Shown here: piece after piece, positions 33,901 to 49,000 of the stretch
How the letters are laid out: each line of letters starts with the position of its first letter
How positions within the stretch are numbered: position 1 is the first letter of the stretch
Origin: Xestospongia bergquistia
Taxonomy: Eukaryota; Porifera; Demospongiae; Haplosclerida; Petrosiidae
Direction of reading: 5' to 3'
DNA: 64,000 nucleotides
NCBI GenBank assembly: GCA_963965975.1
Contig: OZ014411.1
Location: 13,160,501 to 13,224,500 of the forward strand
Program-made: the position numbers and the translations under genes
The notes under the pieces: generated by a model
The model's database searches: none
What the model was told of the DNA's origin: nothing
What the model saw: only the letters and a program-made list of their open reading frames with translations

Positions 33901-35133
33901 GGTTGGATTGTTGCATGTTCTAATGGCTTTATAGAATAGGCTGATGAATAACTGTTAAAATTCTTAAAAGGATTTGAAAGACTATAGGACATCTGGAATG
34001 AAATAACAAACTTCAAGTTATTAGAATTAGTCTTGCCTACATACCTGAAAACATGAATGTAACAATTTAATACAGTTAATGGATTTTCAATGAGATTTCA
34101 GTGGGTACAGGGTGGGTGTGTCTTTACATTGGCAGGCTGAAGGTCATTAACTGTCTCCACTAATAACCTTAATGTTATATGAATAATTTAATGTAAAACA
34201 CTGTACATGTAAATTACAAGTTTTTATATGGGGTTAAAATTATAGCATCTGGTACTCTGAACTTTAACATGTACATATACTTGAGTATTTATATAATTGG
34301 TTTCAAAGGATGTCAAAACTAACCAGATATTTGTTTATATTTACCTTTATTTCATACTAAACAACAATATGAGTAAATATACAATGATATACAAACATTT
34401 ACTGAATAGTATACTGACTTACATAAGTTTAATACATTTACTATCTTCTAGAGTAATGTATCTGGTGAGAGTGAACAGAGATTGTGGGTGTGTCAATAAT
34501 TTAGATTCCTTGATTAAGGGTGTCTTGTTTTAACCAGTCTTCTGGAAGACAAAGATATGGAAAATTGGAGATAACTAATAAAAGGAAAGTAGAGACAACT
34601 GAATAGTCTGGTAAGCTTCCTGATTTCGTGTGTGTGTGTGATATATAATAACAGTAACTCATTTTGTGCTTACAGATAGTGTTGTCATAACAATGATATT
34701 GACCTATTGAGTTGATACATGTTGTAACAGTCACTTTATTAGTAATTATAACAAAATGTTAGGACTATAAATCTTGGGAGAGGGTGTACCATTACCTGTA
34801 CCATTAACAATATCTCTAGAACAAAAATACAAATACAATATTATGTATGTTAGTTAATATGTAATGATCAATGCACATATGACATCATTACTATATAATT
34901 ACCTTATATATCCATCTATCTATATGTCCATCATCAATCCATCCATCCATTCAACTACTCATAGAATTGTATCAAAATTTACACGTATCTAAAATTTTAT
35001 GATCAGTATTATCTGGTACAAATGCTCAAATAGAATGAGCTACTAATAGAAACCATTTATATTTTGTCAATCATTTTCTAAGTTTTTTCTATGTTTATAT
35101 ATTTATAAAATTAATAATGATAACAGGGGTTAC
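33901..35133. other. AT-rich interval; possible further EFTUD2 relics
   Basis: No intact gene. On the minus strand, TTCTAG then GATATTGTTAATGGTACAG and GTAATG near 34800-34826 could be a worn small exon continuing the EFTUD2 pseudogene (a D-I-x-N piece), but this is weak. Confidence 0.3.
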
Positions 35134-35967
<834 letters not shown>

Positions 35968-36685
35968 CTATAATAAATGGACACACAATAAAGTACAATG
36001 GACGGAAACAAAGAAAAATGGACACACAATAATATAATAGATGCATACTTTTGTCATAGCTACATCAATAGTTGCAGTGATATGTTTAACACACATATCA
36101 ATTAGACGTAATAACATGATAATTATTATATTATAGATATAATCTATTTTAGTAATATACTACTGACTTCAACAAAGAATTATTGACATACCAAAGGTTT
36201 CACTGGAGTTTTCCTTTAATTACCTATGAGACCACACCCATTAAATTAGAGTCACATGATCAATAGTTTTCTTATCAAGTTAACTTGAGGTAAAGTTGTA
36301 TCAACATGATCACTTACTGTCTGAGTTGTCTCATTCCCCAACATTCCCAGAGAAACTACTGTTTGGTCAACAGGTACTCGAGCAAACCACAATGTTTTTA
36401 CGTAGTAGCATAATGTTACGTGGTAATTACTGCTAACAAAGTCTTCACATGTTTCTTCAGAACTTAACACATGGGAAGCTGCTGTTGTCTTGTTCTTTGT
36501 TCTTAGGCCTTTTCATAACTTAACACTTAATTTGATGTCATATTCAGTGTAAAATTAATAATTTCTTAAGTCAGTGAGTAGTTTATCTTGCTTGCTGCTG
36601 TTATGATGGATTGGCTGTGGGGGTGATACCATGTTACGTAATTATTACAAGCCACAGTTATGTAATATTACATAGTTAATGAAAT
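35968..36685. other. Interval upstream of the EFTUD2 pseudogene
   Basis: A 72-codon minus ORF at 36252-36470 has mixed composition but shows no EFTUD2 or other recognisable similarity. Nothing else is supported. Confidence 0.3.
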
Positions 36686-38032
36686 CCTGTGCATTTGGTT
36701 GGAGTTGTTGAGTTGCCATTTAATAATTTTGAAGAACTTGATGTTAGAGTGAAGTTACTTGCTCCTTGGTATAGTTGTAATGATACATCTGATTGGGTCA
36801 GACTTGCTGAAGCAACAATTGTTAAAGAAAATAAAAATAGTTAGCAAAATATATGTATGTAAATATATGCATATATGAAGTGAGTTTCAATTAAGACCAC
36901 TTCAAAGCATTGCAAGATCGGTTAAATCTATTATTAAGTGTTGAGTAGGTCCAATGAACCATAAACATCATATCAGTGAAAAACATTTTAGTTACACAGT
37001 AATTGTAGCCATAAACACAAATAAATGTGTGTGTACAACATGTGATACCTATGTCTATTATGCATAGGTAACAAGAGAAAGAATGCCAAGAGCCCTTCAA
37101 AGCAATTAATCCTAAAAAGAAGCAAGTCCTATATTAAATAGGTTTAAAATATGTCAAGTACTACGTACTGGTACTATTATTCTTTAGGTTTGTGAAATGT
37201 TAAAGCATCTTTCAACACAGACTTGCTAAATCTGGTTAATAATGCTAAAAAGGCAGTGTTCCCATAACTACTGCTACATCTGTAGCTACCAACACATTGA
37301 GTTCACCACATGATACTGTCATTGCCAATAGCACAGATGGTCCTGAATCTTGTACTTATTTATTAAGATGTGATGGATATTGACCTTCCACATTATCTTG
37401 AAATAATCAATCTACCAACCTTTGCAATGATTACAAAAGCATAGTTTCTAGTAATGAAGTAATGACTAATAGTACTTCAATTATTATTAACACAGTCTCA
37501 ATTCCATCTACCAATCTATCAGAGACAGGTCCTATCACCAACACTTTTCAATCCTACAATGCTTCCTACTTATTACCATCTCATCCGAATATTTGGGAGT
37601 GAAATTGAAGCTCAAGATTATGCTTCTATAAATGTGAAGCACACAATTACTACAGCACTTTTTAGGTCATAATCAATTTCCAATTCTTATAGCTCCCAGT
37701 ATCAATCACAGCTATTGTCTCTAATGGCAACCCTAGCTCTATAGTCATTTTCTGTTCTGACACCATATTTGTATCCATTTTTATAATAGTAATTTTATTG
37801 CATCTCAACCATTTTATATAATTATCAAATTATGATGAATCAGATGCATGTTGTGTCAGTCCATATTGTCATGGTTTACATAGGTACAGGGTCAACTGAC
37901 CTGAACTATGTAAGCTGTTGTTTAACTTTTTATTGATTATAATTGTGCTTCTTTAGGTATATAGAGTTTAGAATGAATGTTCCAAGGCGAAAACAACTAC
38001 AAAGGATGGAAGAGCAGTTTGTACAACTATAA
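36686..38032 (+). pseudogene. Decayed membrane-protein gene (extracellular, TM, tail)
   Basis: Four pieces on the plus strand together look like a type I membrane protein. 36690-36843: GVVELPFNNFEELDVRVKLL then WYSCNDTSDWVRLAEATIVK. 37260-37600: a Ser/Thr/Asn-rich stalk with NST and NAS glycosylation motifs (TTATSVATNTLSS ... NLSETGPITNTF) and three stops. 37690-37820: a hydrophobic segment (IFVSIFIIVILLHL) that would span a membrane. 37955-38032: a basic tail (RMNVPRRKQLQRMEEQF) ending in TAA after a TTTCTTTAG acceptor. I do not recognise the family; linking the pieces into one gene is inference. Confidence 0.35.
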
Positions 38033-38399
38033 TAATTATAGACAAAATGATGATTATAGAGATAACAACACTTCTCTCTACTTACAAGTACCAATCCAGA
38101 ATTGATTTGTTGTACAATTTAGAATCAATTCATAGAACATGCTGTAAGTGCTTGCTACAAATGTTTACCTTTACCTTTGAAGACAGTCTGTTTTTTGTAA
38201 TACATATAGCATGAAGGTATTTCTTTGGGAGATATGAAGAAGATGGAAAAACACAAGAATATTAAGGAAAATGAACACCCCTTTTGGACACAAAAAGACT
38301 GTATTTGAGAAAAAACAACAGTATAAAGGAAATTTAGAGAATGACTAACACTCCAAAAGTTGCTTTTGTTTGCATTGGTTTATTGAATATTATTGTATT

Positions 38400-38500
38400 A
38401 ATTTAGCAGATATTTCCTGCCCGTCACTAACGCTACGATAGCGTGCGCGATATCACGTGATTACGCAAGTAGTTTTGCCCAGGTATAACGATTACATTCA
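38400..38500. promoter_or_regulatory. CpG-rich promoter-like patch
   Basis: An unusual cluster of CpGs in AT-rich DNA, including GCGTGCGCGATATCACGTGA, which contains a CACGTG E-box, and CGCTACGATAGCG, a near palindrome. No start codon with a supported gene follows closely on either strand, so this may instead be part of a solo LTR. Confidence 0.35.
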
Positions 38501-38759
38501 GTACCAAATAAACAAGAGACATAGTGGAGAATTGTTACTGTTTTATAGCAAGGAACAGTGAAATGCAAAACAGCATAATGAACTGAAATGGCTATTTTAT
38601 ACAACTATTCTTTTATGCAATGTCTGACTTGGTGACACACCTCTTGGTCAGCCAGACTGTCTGGGATTAGACATTTGTGTTTAATGAAAATCAAGTCCTT
38701 ATTGGAAGACTATCTTGAAAATGATGCATGTGTTGGTTGTCATAGTATAGTGATATTAT

Positions 38760-38787
38760 CATATGCCTATGAATTCATAGGCATATG
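38760..38787. repeat. Perfect 28-bp palindrome
   Basis: CATATGCCTATGAA and its exact complement with no spacer, centred on GAATTC. Confidence 0.95.
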
Positions 38788-38909
38788 AGGGCCATAAATA
38801 TTGGGGAGGCTGACTGAGCATAGCGTATTGGGGGGAGGGGAGTAACAATAAATTCTCTTCAACAGAGTCTGAGTCTTCATGATGTCCTTTTGAAGCTAAA
38901 GTAATAGTT

Positions 38910-38975
38910 CAATTGGAATGTGAATAAACAATTATGCTCTTCGAAGAGCATAATTGTTTATTCACATTCCAATTG
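38910..38975. repeat. Perfect 66-bp palindrome
   Basis: Each 33-bp arm (38910-38942 and 38943-38975) is the exact inverse complement of the other, with no loop. The arms begin CAATTGGAATGTGAATAAAC and the centre is TTCGAA. A perfect spacerless palindrome of this length is unstable in most genomes, so it is either very recent or an assembly or cloning artefact. Confidence 0.95.
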
Positions 38976-39119
38976 TCAAAGAAAAAGAACAAGGAATCTC
39001 AATCTGGTACAGTACAAGTACCAGTTGATGTAAAACAGGCAGAAATGTTTGGAAGACAGACGGTATTTGTCTCAGGGACAGTCATCAGATATGGTCGCCA
39101 TCACCTGAAGAGAAAATAG
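38934..39119 (+). CDS. Hypothetical small ORF starting in the palindrome
   Basis: 61 codons. The first 13 lie in the palindrome; the remainder (KKKNKESQSGTVQVPVDVKQ, MFGRQTVFVSGTVIRYGRHH) is non-repetitive and could be a terminal exon. No family recognised. Confidence 0.3.
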   Translation: MLFEEHNCLFTFQLSKKKNKESQSGTVQVPVDVKQAEMFGRQTVFVSGTVIRYGRHHLKRK

Positions 39120-39716
39120 AATAGGATTGAGACTGAGTAATTTACTATTCAATATTTATGTGTCAACAAAAGATAATGTCTATATGATACAAACACAATA
39201 AATTTATATAATGAGTCACAGATGATGAAGAGTATGTGATACAAACTATATAGTTTTGTCATATAGATCTATTCCATAGTCAGTAGTATGAGACAGAGGT
39301 TGACCAACTGACAGAAGTTCATCTATAACAGTAAAAGTTGCCAAAGAAAGTATGTGATTTTAGACCATATATATGTACTGACTGCTACTTTCAACAGCTG
39401 TAATACATTGTCAGCACTATTGTTGTCTTAACAATGCAAATATACTATATATGTGGTAGACTATGGGAGAGATCTTCATATGATGCCAGTTGTCATTACA
39501 CAGTTCGGCATTCACTTTTTCCTGAACATTGTGAATATTTTCATAAACTTTGGGATCACATATTTTTTAATGCTAAACTCCTAATTTTTGAACATCATAT
39601 AAAATGACTTCTTACAGCAGTTGTTAATTTGAAGTTCCAAGGATTCTTTTATTGAGGAAATTGTCATTTGTAAATGATTGTTGCTGTTAGTGAGTTTATG
39701 CATTTCAGCTGTTATC
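39120..39716. other. Interval before the ankyrin gene
   Basis: No gene supported. It should contain the promoter of the ankyrin gene, but I see no clear TATA or other core motif close to 39717. Confidence 0.3.
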
Positions 39717-39734
39717 ATGGACCAGCTGGACTTG
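39717..39734 (+). CDS. Ankyrin gene exon 1 (start)
   Basis: MDQLDL followed by GTAAGT. Its phase (0) matches exon 2. The link rests on phase and position over an 878-bp intron, so it is the least certain exon. Confidence 0.5.
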
Positions 39735-39875
39735 GTAAGTACATCATAATCCTTTACTATATATTACTGTGTAAAAGTATAAGTAGTGGTATATGAAATA
39801 AGAAGTTATCAATGTACTTACTTGAACAAAACATATTATACCTTACAAATAACATGGTCAGCTTCAAATAATATA

Positions 39876-39927
<52 letters not shown>

Positions 39928-39991
39928 ATATCTATCTATCTATCTATCTATCCATCCATTCATCCATCCATCTATCTATCTAATCTATATC

Positions 39992-40038
<47 letters not shown>

Positions 40039-43000
40039 ACATACTATTTCATTGTTTAGTAAAATAATACAATAACATTATAATAACCAAACTGTGTCTG
40101 TTCTGTTATCCATTTTCAGCAACAACTTTAAATCCGTAACTAAATTAATTTAATTATCAGGTGTTTAAATAAACACATCACATAATGTGATGTAAAAAGT
40201 ACTATATAAATTATAAAGTACTATATATATATATATATAAACCTAACAAATTATGTGGTGTCCAAATTTTTTTTAGCCTTTCCTGTTTTTATTTGTTTCA
40301 TTTTAGTTATTGTTGTTTTAAGACACTAATGTTCTTTTTACAGTTGGTAAATTATATACACGATATTTATATCTATACTGCATAAGACATCAAGCAGTTA
40401 TGGAACATTATTTATATGGAATATATATTTGTAAAGTAATTGTCGCAATTTTTTATGTGTTAAATGATATTGCAAGATAATATAATGATGTAAGTTAGTT
40501 TGCTTTTAGCCCAAGATATATCCTTGAGTGAGATTACTTTTGGCACTATATTGAAGATGTTTATCTCTAGGTTTAAGGAAATCCTGTCATAATACTTTTT
40601 CTTTTACCATAGAATTATAGTCTAATTGAATCTGCTAAGAAAGGGTACTTGTTAGGAGTAAAAGATACTCTTGTTAGAGGAGGTGATGTAAATGCAACAG
40701 ATGAGGTAAATCTATTTTATCATTTTACATTGAAATCTAACACTTATTAAATGAATCACTAGTCTAAAAGTATCTTCTTTGAACTTGACTAACACTAGTT
40801 TTTATTTTCATTTTGTTTTCTTACTGTTTAAGTAATCAAAGTAACTAACAGAAGTAGTTTGACTATTAAGACTTTATCAAAAAGGAGAAGTATAACTAAT
40901 GTTTGTTATTCATTGTTTGTTCACTGTATTTATATGCTGAGCAACTTAAAGAGCTACATGTTATATTTTTGTCAGCTGAACTGTTTAGTTAATAGTATAG
41001 TCCTAAATTCTAATAATTTTCTGTTTACATGTTATCTCAGATTTATTGTCATGTATATACTTCAACTTATCTGGTTTAAATTAGTGATAAAATTTTATTA
41101 ATAATATTTGTAGTCTAGTCCTACATGTACCAAATGACTTATATGTAGACAATGTATGAATGTATCATATTATAATGATAATGACAAAGTAGAAAGATAT
41201 AAGACAAGACACAAGGTCCATATTTTGTATTGTTATTGTAGAATGTTAGCAGTTTCATTTTGTAGTTTATTATTAGTTTGTTTTTATAATAGAGAGGATG
41301 GGCGGCCCTTCATTATGCAAGTTACAAAGGCCATACAGACATTGTTGAAGTATTACTTAACCATAATGCTGATATGAATATTATTACTAAGGTAATTTTG
41401 ATCATGAGAACAAACTGTAATCTTTTAGCTTTGTTAATGGATAGTAACTATTAGACAAGATATAACTTAAACATTATAATGACACAAGACAACTGTACTT
41501 AAACAAGTATATCAGACAATTAATAGCACTGGTGTACAGAACTATGCTTTCTACATTCTTCTTATTGTTCTGTTTGTTGTTATGTAAGGTATATGCTTTT
41601 GAGACCTTATTTTTGAGTTTTTTAACAATGAACATTGTAGTTTATACAACTAGTAGCTTCAATGTGAGAATCAATTTTTATGAAATAATTAGTTGTAATC
41701 AAATACAGAGGATGTGACAAGATCATTAATATAAAGAGGTCAATAAATCAGTAATATAAATCAGTAATGTAATATAATTTTAATAAATGTAAATCCTAAG
41801 TTGAATGTTGTGTTGATATTTGTTTACTCTATTGGGTTTTTCTTCTACATCTATTATGCTATGATTTCTTATCATCTGAATGTGTCCTTTACAATATAAT
41901 ACTTTGTATGTGTGATATAATGTAGTATAAATCTTAAGTGCATTGAATTTGACATTGACATTTTTTACCCTATTGTTTTATTTTTTCACATCTATTGTAT
42001 AAGGCTTTAATGATCATTTTGAACAAGTGGCTATAATGTTAATGCTGTACTTATGTATAGCTTTATTGGTATATAGATAATGTACAGATGTTATGATATA
42101 TTGTCTTAGTTTATGTTAATGTAGTTATTATAATATATTTAGGATGGATCTACTCCAACCATGTTAGCAGCAATGAGTGGACACAAAGATGTTGTTTTAA
42201 TTTTAACCCATAAAGGAGCCAATCTAGACATTGTCAACAAAGTAAGTGTTCATGTATATATGTTATATGATAAAAGCTGTATAAGAGAAATTAAAATGCA
42301 ACTTCTTTTGCTAAAAGTGGCAGTAGTTGTTATACTATTATAATAAAGTTTGAAATATTGTCTTTAAGAATACGTCACATATAATGAATATTGGAAAGGG
42401 ATACAAAGCTCTTATCACAATGTTAATAAAAAGTGTTTTTATAAGATGTGTATTAACCAATTTACCTACATATTGACATCACCATAAATTTTCCATAGTT
42501 GTATCATATGCTCAGACTAAAATAGCAGTAAAGGACATGAATTGAAGTATTAGTTGTCTGTTTAACATTGAAGTATTCAATTTAAATTGTTTAAAATTGA
42601 AGTGTCCAGTATATTGCTCAGCTATAAATAGTATACTTTTTGCCATTTTGACAAATCCACAATTAAAAATAGCCAGCCTTTTTTAGTGTACAGACTGTTG
42701 AAGACCTATAGTTTGGCAGATACAATAACTGTCAGACGGAGGTAATGCTTGTTATTGTAGTAGACTTGTAAATAATATAATTAAAAAGTCATATGTAAGG
42801 ACAAAAATGATGATTGTTGATATACTAAGCAACATAAATAACTACATGTTATATTATTGTCAGTTAGAACATTGACTTAATAGTATATTCTAATATTTTT
42901 TTTGCTTGTTGTTTTCCAGTCCCTTAGATTACATTGTAACTGTACATAATTTAAGCCATCTTGCACAAAATTAGTGTTAAAACAGTTATTTAAGTAATGA

Positions 43001-46000
43001 AGATTTATTAGTAATAGATGTAGTCATGTCCTTCATGTATAATGTGACTTACATTTACACGATATATGAATGTAATATGTTGTTATGATAATGACAAAGT
43101 AAAGAGATAAGACAAAAGACAAGGTCTATATGTTTGTACTGTTATTGTAGAGTTAATGGTTTTATATAACAATTGATTATTTGTATGTTTTCTTTAATAG
43201 AGAGGATGGTCAGCCCTTCATTATGCAAGTGACAAAGGATATGCAGATATTGTTGATGTATTAGTCAACAAAAATGTTGATATCAATATTGTTACTAAGG
43301 TAATTTGGACCATAGAAATGAATATAATACTTATAATACTTTGTATGTGTGATATAATGTAGTATAAATCTTAAGTGCATTGAATTTGACATTGACATTT
43401 TTTACCCTATTGTTTTATTTTTTCACATCTATTGTATTAGGCTTTAATGATCATTTTGAACGAGTGGCTATAATGTTAATGCTGTACTTATGTATAGCTT
43501 TATTGGTATATAGATAATGTACAGATGTTATGATATATTGTCTTAGTTTATGTTAATGTAGTTATTATAATATATTTAGGATGGATCTACTCCAACCATG
43601 TTAGCAGCAATGAGTGGACACAAAGATGTTGTTTTAATTTTAACCCATAAAGGAGCCAATCTAGACATTGTCAACAAAGTAAGTGTTCATGTATATATGT
43701 TATATGATAAAAGCTGTATAAGAGAAATTAAAATGCAACTTCTTTTGCTAAAAGTGGCAGTAGTTGTTATACTATTATAATAAAGTTTGAAATATTGTCT
43801 TTAAGAATACGTCACATATAATGAATATTGGAAAGGGATACAAAGCTCTTATCACAATGTTAATAAAAAGTGTTTTTATAAGATGTGTATTAACCAATTT
43901 ACCTACATATTGACATCACCATAAATTTTCCATAGTTGTATCATATGCTCAGACTAAAATAGCAGTAAAGGACATGAATTGAAGTATTAGTTGTCTGTTT
44001 AACATTGAACTATTCAATTTAAATTGTTTAAAATTGAAGTGTCCAGTATATTGCTCAGCTATAATTAGTGTACTTTTTGCCATTTTGACAAATCCACAAT
44101 TAAAAATAGCCAGCCTTTTTTAGTGTACAGACTGTTGAAGATCTATACTTTGTCAGATACAATAACTGTCAGACAGAGGTAATGCTTGTTATTGTAGTAG
44201 ACTTGTAAATAATATAATTAAAAAGTCATAAGGAAGGACAAAGATGATGATTGTTGATATACTAAGCAACATAAATAACTACATGTTATATTATTGTCAG
44301 TTAGAACATTGACTTAATAGTATATTCTAGTATTTTTTCTGTTTGCTTGTTGTTTTCCAGTCCCTTAGATTACATTGTAACTATATATAATTTAAGCCAT
44401 CTTGCATAAATTAGTGTTAAAACAGTTATTTAAGTAATGAAGATTTATTAGTAATAGATGTAGTCATGTCCTTCATGTATAACGTGACTTACATTTACAC
44501 GATATACGAATGTAATATGTTGTAATGATAATGACAAAGTAAAGAGATAAGACAAAAGATAAGGTCTGTATGTTTGTACTGTTATTATAGAGTTAATGGT
44601 TTTATATTACAATTGATTATTTGTATGTTTTCTTTAATAGATAGGATGGTCAGCCCTTCATTATGCAAGTGACAAAGGATATGCAGATATTGTCGAGATA
44701 TTAGTCAACGAAAATGCTAATATCAATATTGTTATTAAGGTAATTTGGACCAAAAAAATGAAGTGTAATTTTCAAGCTGTGTTAATGGATAGTAACTATT
44801 AGACAAGACAGCATCAACATTATAATGATACAAGACAATTGTACCTTACCTTAAACAGTATATGATATAGGAGGTAGCATTGGTGTAAGTACACTATGAT
44901 GTATTTTCTTCATCCTACTTTTAGTTTTGTTTGTTCCAAGATAATTACAAAAGTATAAGGCTTTAATGATCATTTTTATACAAACGTTATGTTTTTATGT
45001 AATGTATATGCCTATATAAGTGTTATTTCAAGTGGTTTAACAATAACAGTTAGAGTTTATACTGACCTTTGAAGTAGCCTCTGTGTGAGAAACCATTTTT
45101 ATGCATTAATTAGTTATAAACATATTAACATGTACATAAGACAGACTATAAATTTGAAGAAATGTCAATAAGTCAATATTAAGTCTATTCTATTAGATTG
45201 CTTGCGATGTTACATTTTGTTTACTCTATTGTTTTCTTTTTCCATAACTATTGTGCTGTAATTTACATGTCATCTGTATTATGGTGTGTAATTACTTGTC
45301 ATCTGAATTATGTCCTTTAAAATATAATAGGCAGTAAGTGTTATATAATGTAGTATAACTCCTAAGAATATTAATTGTGACATTGACATTTTCTCATTTT
45401 ATTGTTTTCTTCTTCCACATCTTTTGTGCTGTGATATCTCGTCATTTGAATGTGTCCTTTACAATATTAATAGGCAGTAAGTGTTATATAATGTAGTATA
45501 AATCCTAAAAGTATTGATTGTGACATTGACATTTTTTTATTTTATTGTTTTCTTCTTCCACATCTATTGTGCTATGATGTCTCGTCATTTAAATGTGTCC
45601 TTTACAATATTAATAGACAGTAAGTGTTATATAATGTAGTATAAATCCTAAAAATATTGATTGTGACATTGACATTTTCTTACTCTATTGTTTTCTTCTT
45701 CCACATCTATTGTGCTATAATTACTTGTTATCTGAATTATGTCCTTTAAAATATAATAGTCGGTAAGTGTTATATAATGTAGTATAACTCCTAAGAATAA
45801 TAATTGTGACATTGACATTTTCTTACTCTATTGTTTTCTTCTTCCACATCTATTGTGCTGTGATATCTCGTCATTTGAATGTGTCCTTTACAATATTAAT
45901 AGACGGTAAGTGTTATATAATGTAGTATATATCCTAAGAGTATTGATTGTGACATTGACATTTTCTTACTCTATTGTTTTCTTCTTCCACATCTATTGTG

Positions 46001-49000
46001 CTATAATTACTTGTTATCTGAATTATGTCCTTTAAAATATAATAGTCGGTAAGTGTTATATAATGTAGTATAACTCCTAAGAATAATGATTGTGACATTG
46101 ACATTTTCTTACTCTATTGTTTTCTTCTTCCACATCTATTGTGCTGTAATTACTTGTCATCTGAATTACGTCTTTTAAAATATAATAGGATGTAAGTGTT
46201 ATATAATGTAGTATAACTCCTAAGAATAATGATTATAACATTGACATTTTCTTACTCTATTGTTTTCTTCTTCCATATCTATTGTGTTGTAATTCCTTGT
46301 CATCTGAATTACGTCTTTTAAAATATAATAGTTTGTAAGTGTTATATAATGTAGTATAACTCCTAAGAATATTGATTGTGACATTGACATTTTCTTACTC
46401 TATTGCTTTCTTCTTCCACATCTATTGTGCTGTAATTACTTGTTCATCTGAATTATGTCCTTTAAAATATAATAGTTGGTAAATGTTATATAGTGTAGTA
46501 TAACTCCTAAGAATAATGATTGTGACATTGACATTTTCTTACTCTATTGTTTTCTTCTTCCACATCTATTGTGCTGTGATATCTCGTCATTTGAATGTGT
46601 CCTTTACAATATTAATAGACGGTAAGTGTTATATAATGTAGTATATATCCTAAGAGTATTGATTGTGACATTGACATTTTCTTACTCTATTGTTTTCTTC
46701 TTCCACATCTATTGTGCTATAATTACTTGTTATCTGAATTATGTCCTTTAAAATATAATAGTCGGTAAGTGTTATATAATGTAGTATAACTCCTAAGAAT
46801 AATGATTGTGACATTGACATTTTCTTACTCTATTGTTTTCTTCTTCCACATCTATTGTGCTGTAATTACTTGTCATCTGAATTACGTCTTTTAAAATATA
46901 ATAGGAGGTAAGTATTATATAATGTAATATAAAACCTAAGAATATTGATTGTGTCATTGACATTTTCTTACTCTATTACTTTCTTCTTCCACATCTATTG
47001 TGCTATACTTACTTGTCATCTGAATTATGTCCTTTAAAATATAATAGTTGGTAAGTGTTATATAATGTAGTATAACTCCTAAGAATATTAATTGTGACAT
47101 TGACATTTTCTTACTCTATTGTTTTATTCTTCCACATCTATTGTGCTGTAATAACTTGTCATCTGAATTACGTCTATTAAAATATAATAGAGAGTAAGTG
47201 TTATATAATGTAGTATAAATCCTAAGAATATTGATTGTGACATTGACATTTTCTTACTCTATTGTTTTCTTCTTCCACATCTATTGTGCTATAATTACTT
47301 GTCATCTGAATTACGTCTTTTAAACTTTAATAGGAGGTAAGTGTTATATAATGTAGTATAAATCCTAAGAATATTGATTGTGACAGTGACATTTTCTTAC
47401 TCTATTGTTTTCTTCTTCCACATCTATTGTGCTATAATTACTTATTATCTGAATTATGTCCTTTAAAATATAATAGTTGGTAAGTGTTATATAATGTAGT
47501 ATAACTCCTAAGAATATTGATTGTGACATTGACATTTTCTTACTCTATTGCTTTCTTCTTCCACATCTATTTTGCTATAATTACTTGTCATCTGAATTTT
47601 GTCCTCTAAAATATAATAGGTGGTAAGTGTTATATAATGTAGTATAAATCCTAAGAGTATTAATTGTGACATTGACATTTTCTTATTTTATTGATTTCTT
47701 CTTCCACATCTATTGTGCTGTGATATCTCGTCATTTGAATGTGTTCTTTACAATATTAATAGGCAGTAAGTGTTATATAATGTAGTATAAATCCTAAGAA
47801 TATTGATTGACATTGACATTTTCTTATTTCTTCTTCCACATATATTGTGCTGTGATATCTCGTCATTTGAATGTGTCCTTTACAATATTAATAGACGGTA
47901 AGTGTTATATAATGTAGTATATATCCTAAGAGTATTGATTGTGACATTGACATTTTCTTACTGTATTGCTTTCTTCTTCCACATCTATTGTGCTATAATT
48001 ACTTGTCATCTGAATTATGTCCTTTAAATTATAATAGGATGTAAGTGTTATATAATGTAGTATAACACCTAAGAATATTGATTGTGACATTGACATTTTC
48101 TTATTTTATTGTTTTCTTCTTACACATCTATTGTGCTGTGATATCTCGTCATTTGAATGTGTCCTTTACAATATTAATAGACAGTAAGTGTTATATAATG
48201 TAGTATAAATCCTAAGAATATTGATTGACATTGACATTTTCTTATTTCTTCTTCCACATCTATTATGCTCTGTCATTTGAATGTGTCCTTTACAATATTA
48301 ATAGACAGTAAGTGTTATATAATGTAGTATAAATCCTAAGAATATTGATTGACATTGACATTTTCTTATTTCTTCTTCCACATCTATTATGCTCTGTTAT
48401 ATCGTCATTTGAATGTGTCCTTTACAATATTAATAGACGGTAAGTGTTATATAATGTAGTATATATCCTAAGAGTATTGATTGTGACATTGACATTTTCT
48501 CATTTTATTGTTTTCTTCTTCCACATCTATTGTGCTGTACGTACTTGTCATCTGAATTATGTCCTTTAAAATATAATAGTTGGTAAGTATTCTATAATGT
48601 AGTGTAAATCCTAAGAATATTGATTGTGACATTGACATTTTCTTTACTCTATTGCTTTCTTCTTCCACATCTATTGTGTTGTAATTACTACTTGTCATCT
48701 GAATTATGTCCTTTAAAATATAATAGGATGTAAGTGTTATATAATGTAGTATAACTCCTAAGAATAATGATTGTGATATTGACATTTTCTTACTCTATTG
48801 TTTTCTTCTTCCACATCTATTGTGCTATAATTACTTGTCATCTGAATTACGTCTTTTAAACTTTAATAGGATGTAAGTGTTATATAATGTAGTATAAATC
48901 CTAAGAATATTGATTGTGACAGTGACATTTTCTTACTCTATTGTTTTCTTCTTCCACATCTATTGTGCTATAATTACTTGTCATCTGAATTATGTCCTTT

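Larger units (their letters stand above)
41892..44766 (+). repeat. Tandem duplication of a 1437-bp A/B exon unit
   Basis: 41892-43328 and 43329-44766 are head-to-tail copies, each holding one B exon and one A exon with their introns. The two B exons are identical (42143-42241, 43580-43678). Elsewhere the copies differ by scattered changes, including the A exons (exon 5 and exon 7). Confidence 0.9.

Noticed and set aside
36252..36470. 72-residue minus-strand ORF just upstream of the EFTUD2 pseudogene
   Set aside because: Checked as a possible N-terminal EFTUD2 exon, but no collinear motif (such as the GHLHHGKT P-loop) is present.
39786..40059. Two ORFs reading YIYIYI and SIYLSIYL
   Set aside because: Translations of (TA)n and (CTAT)n microsatellites.
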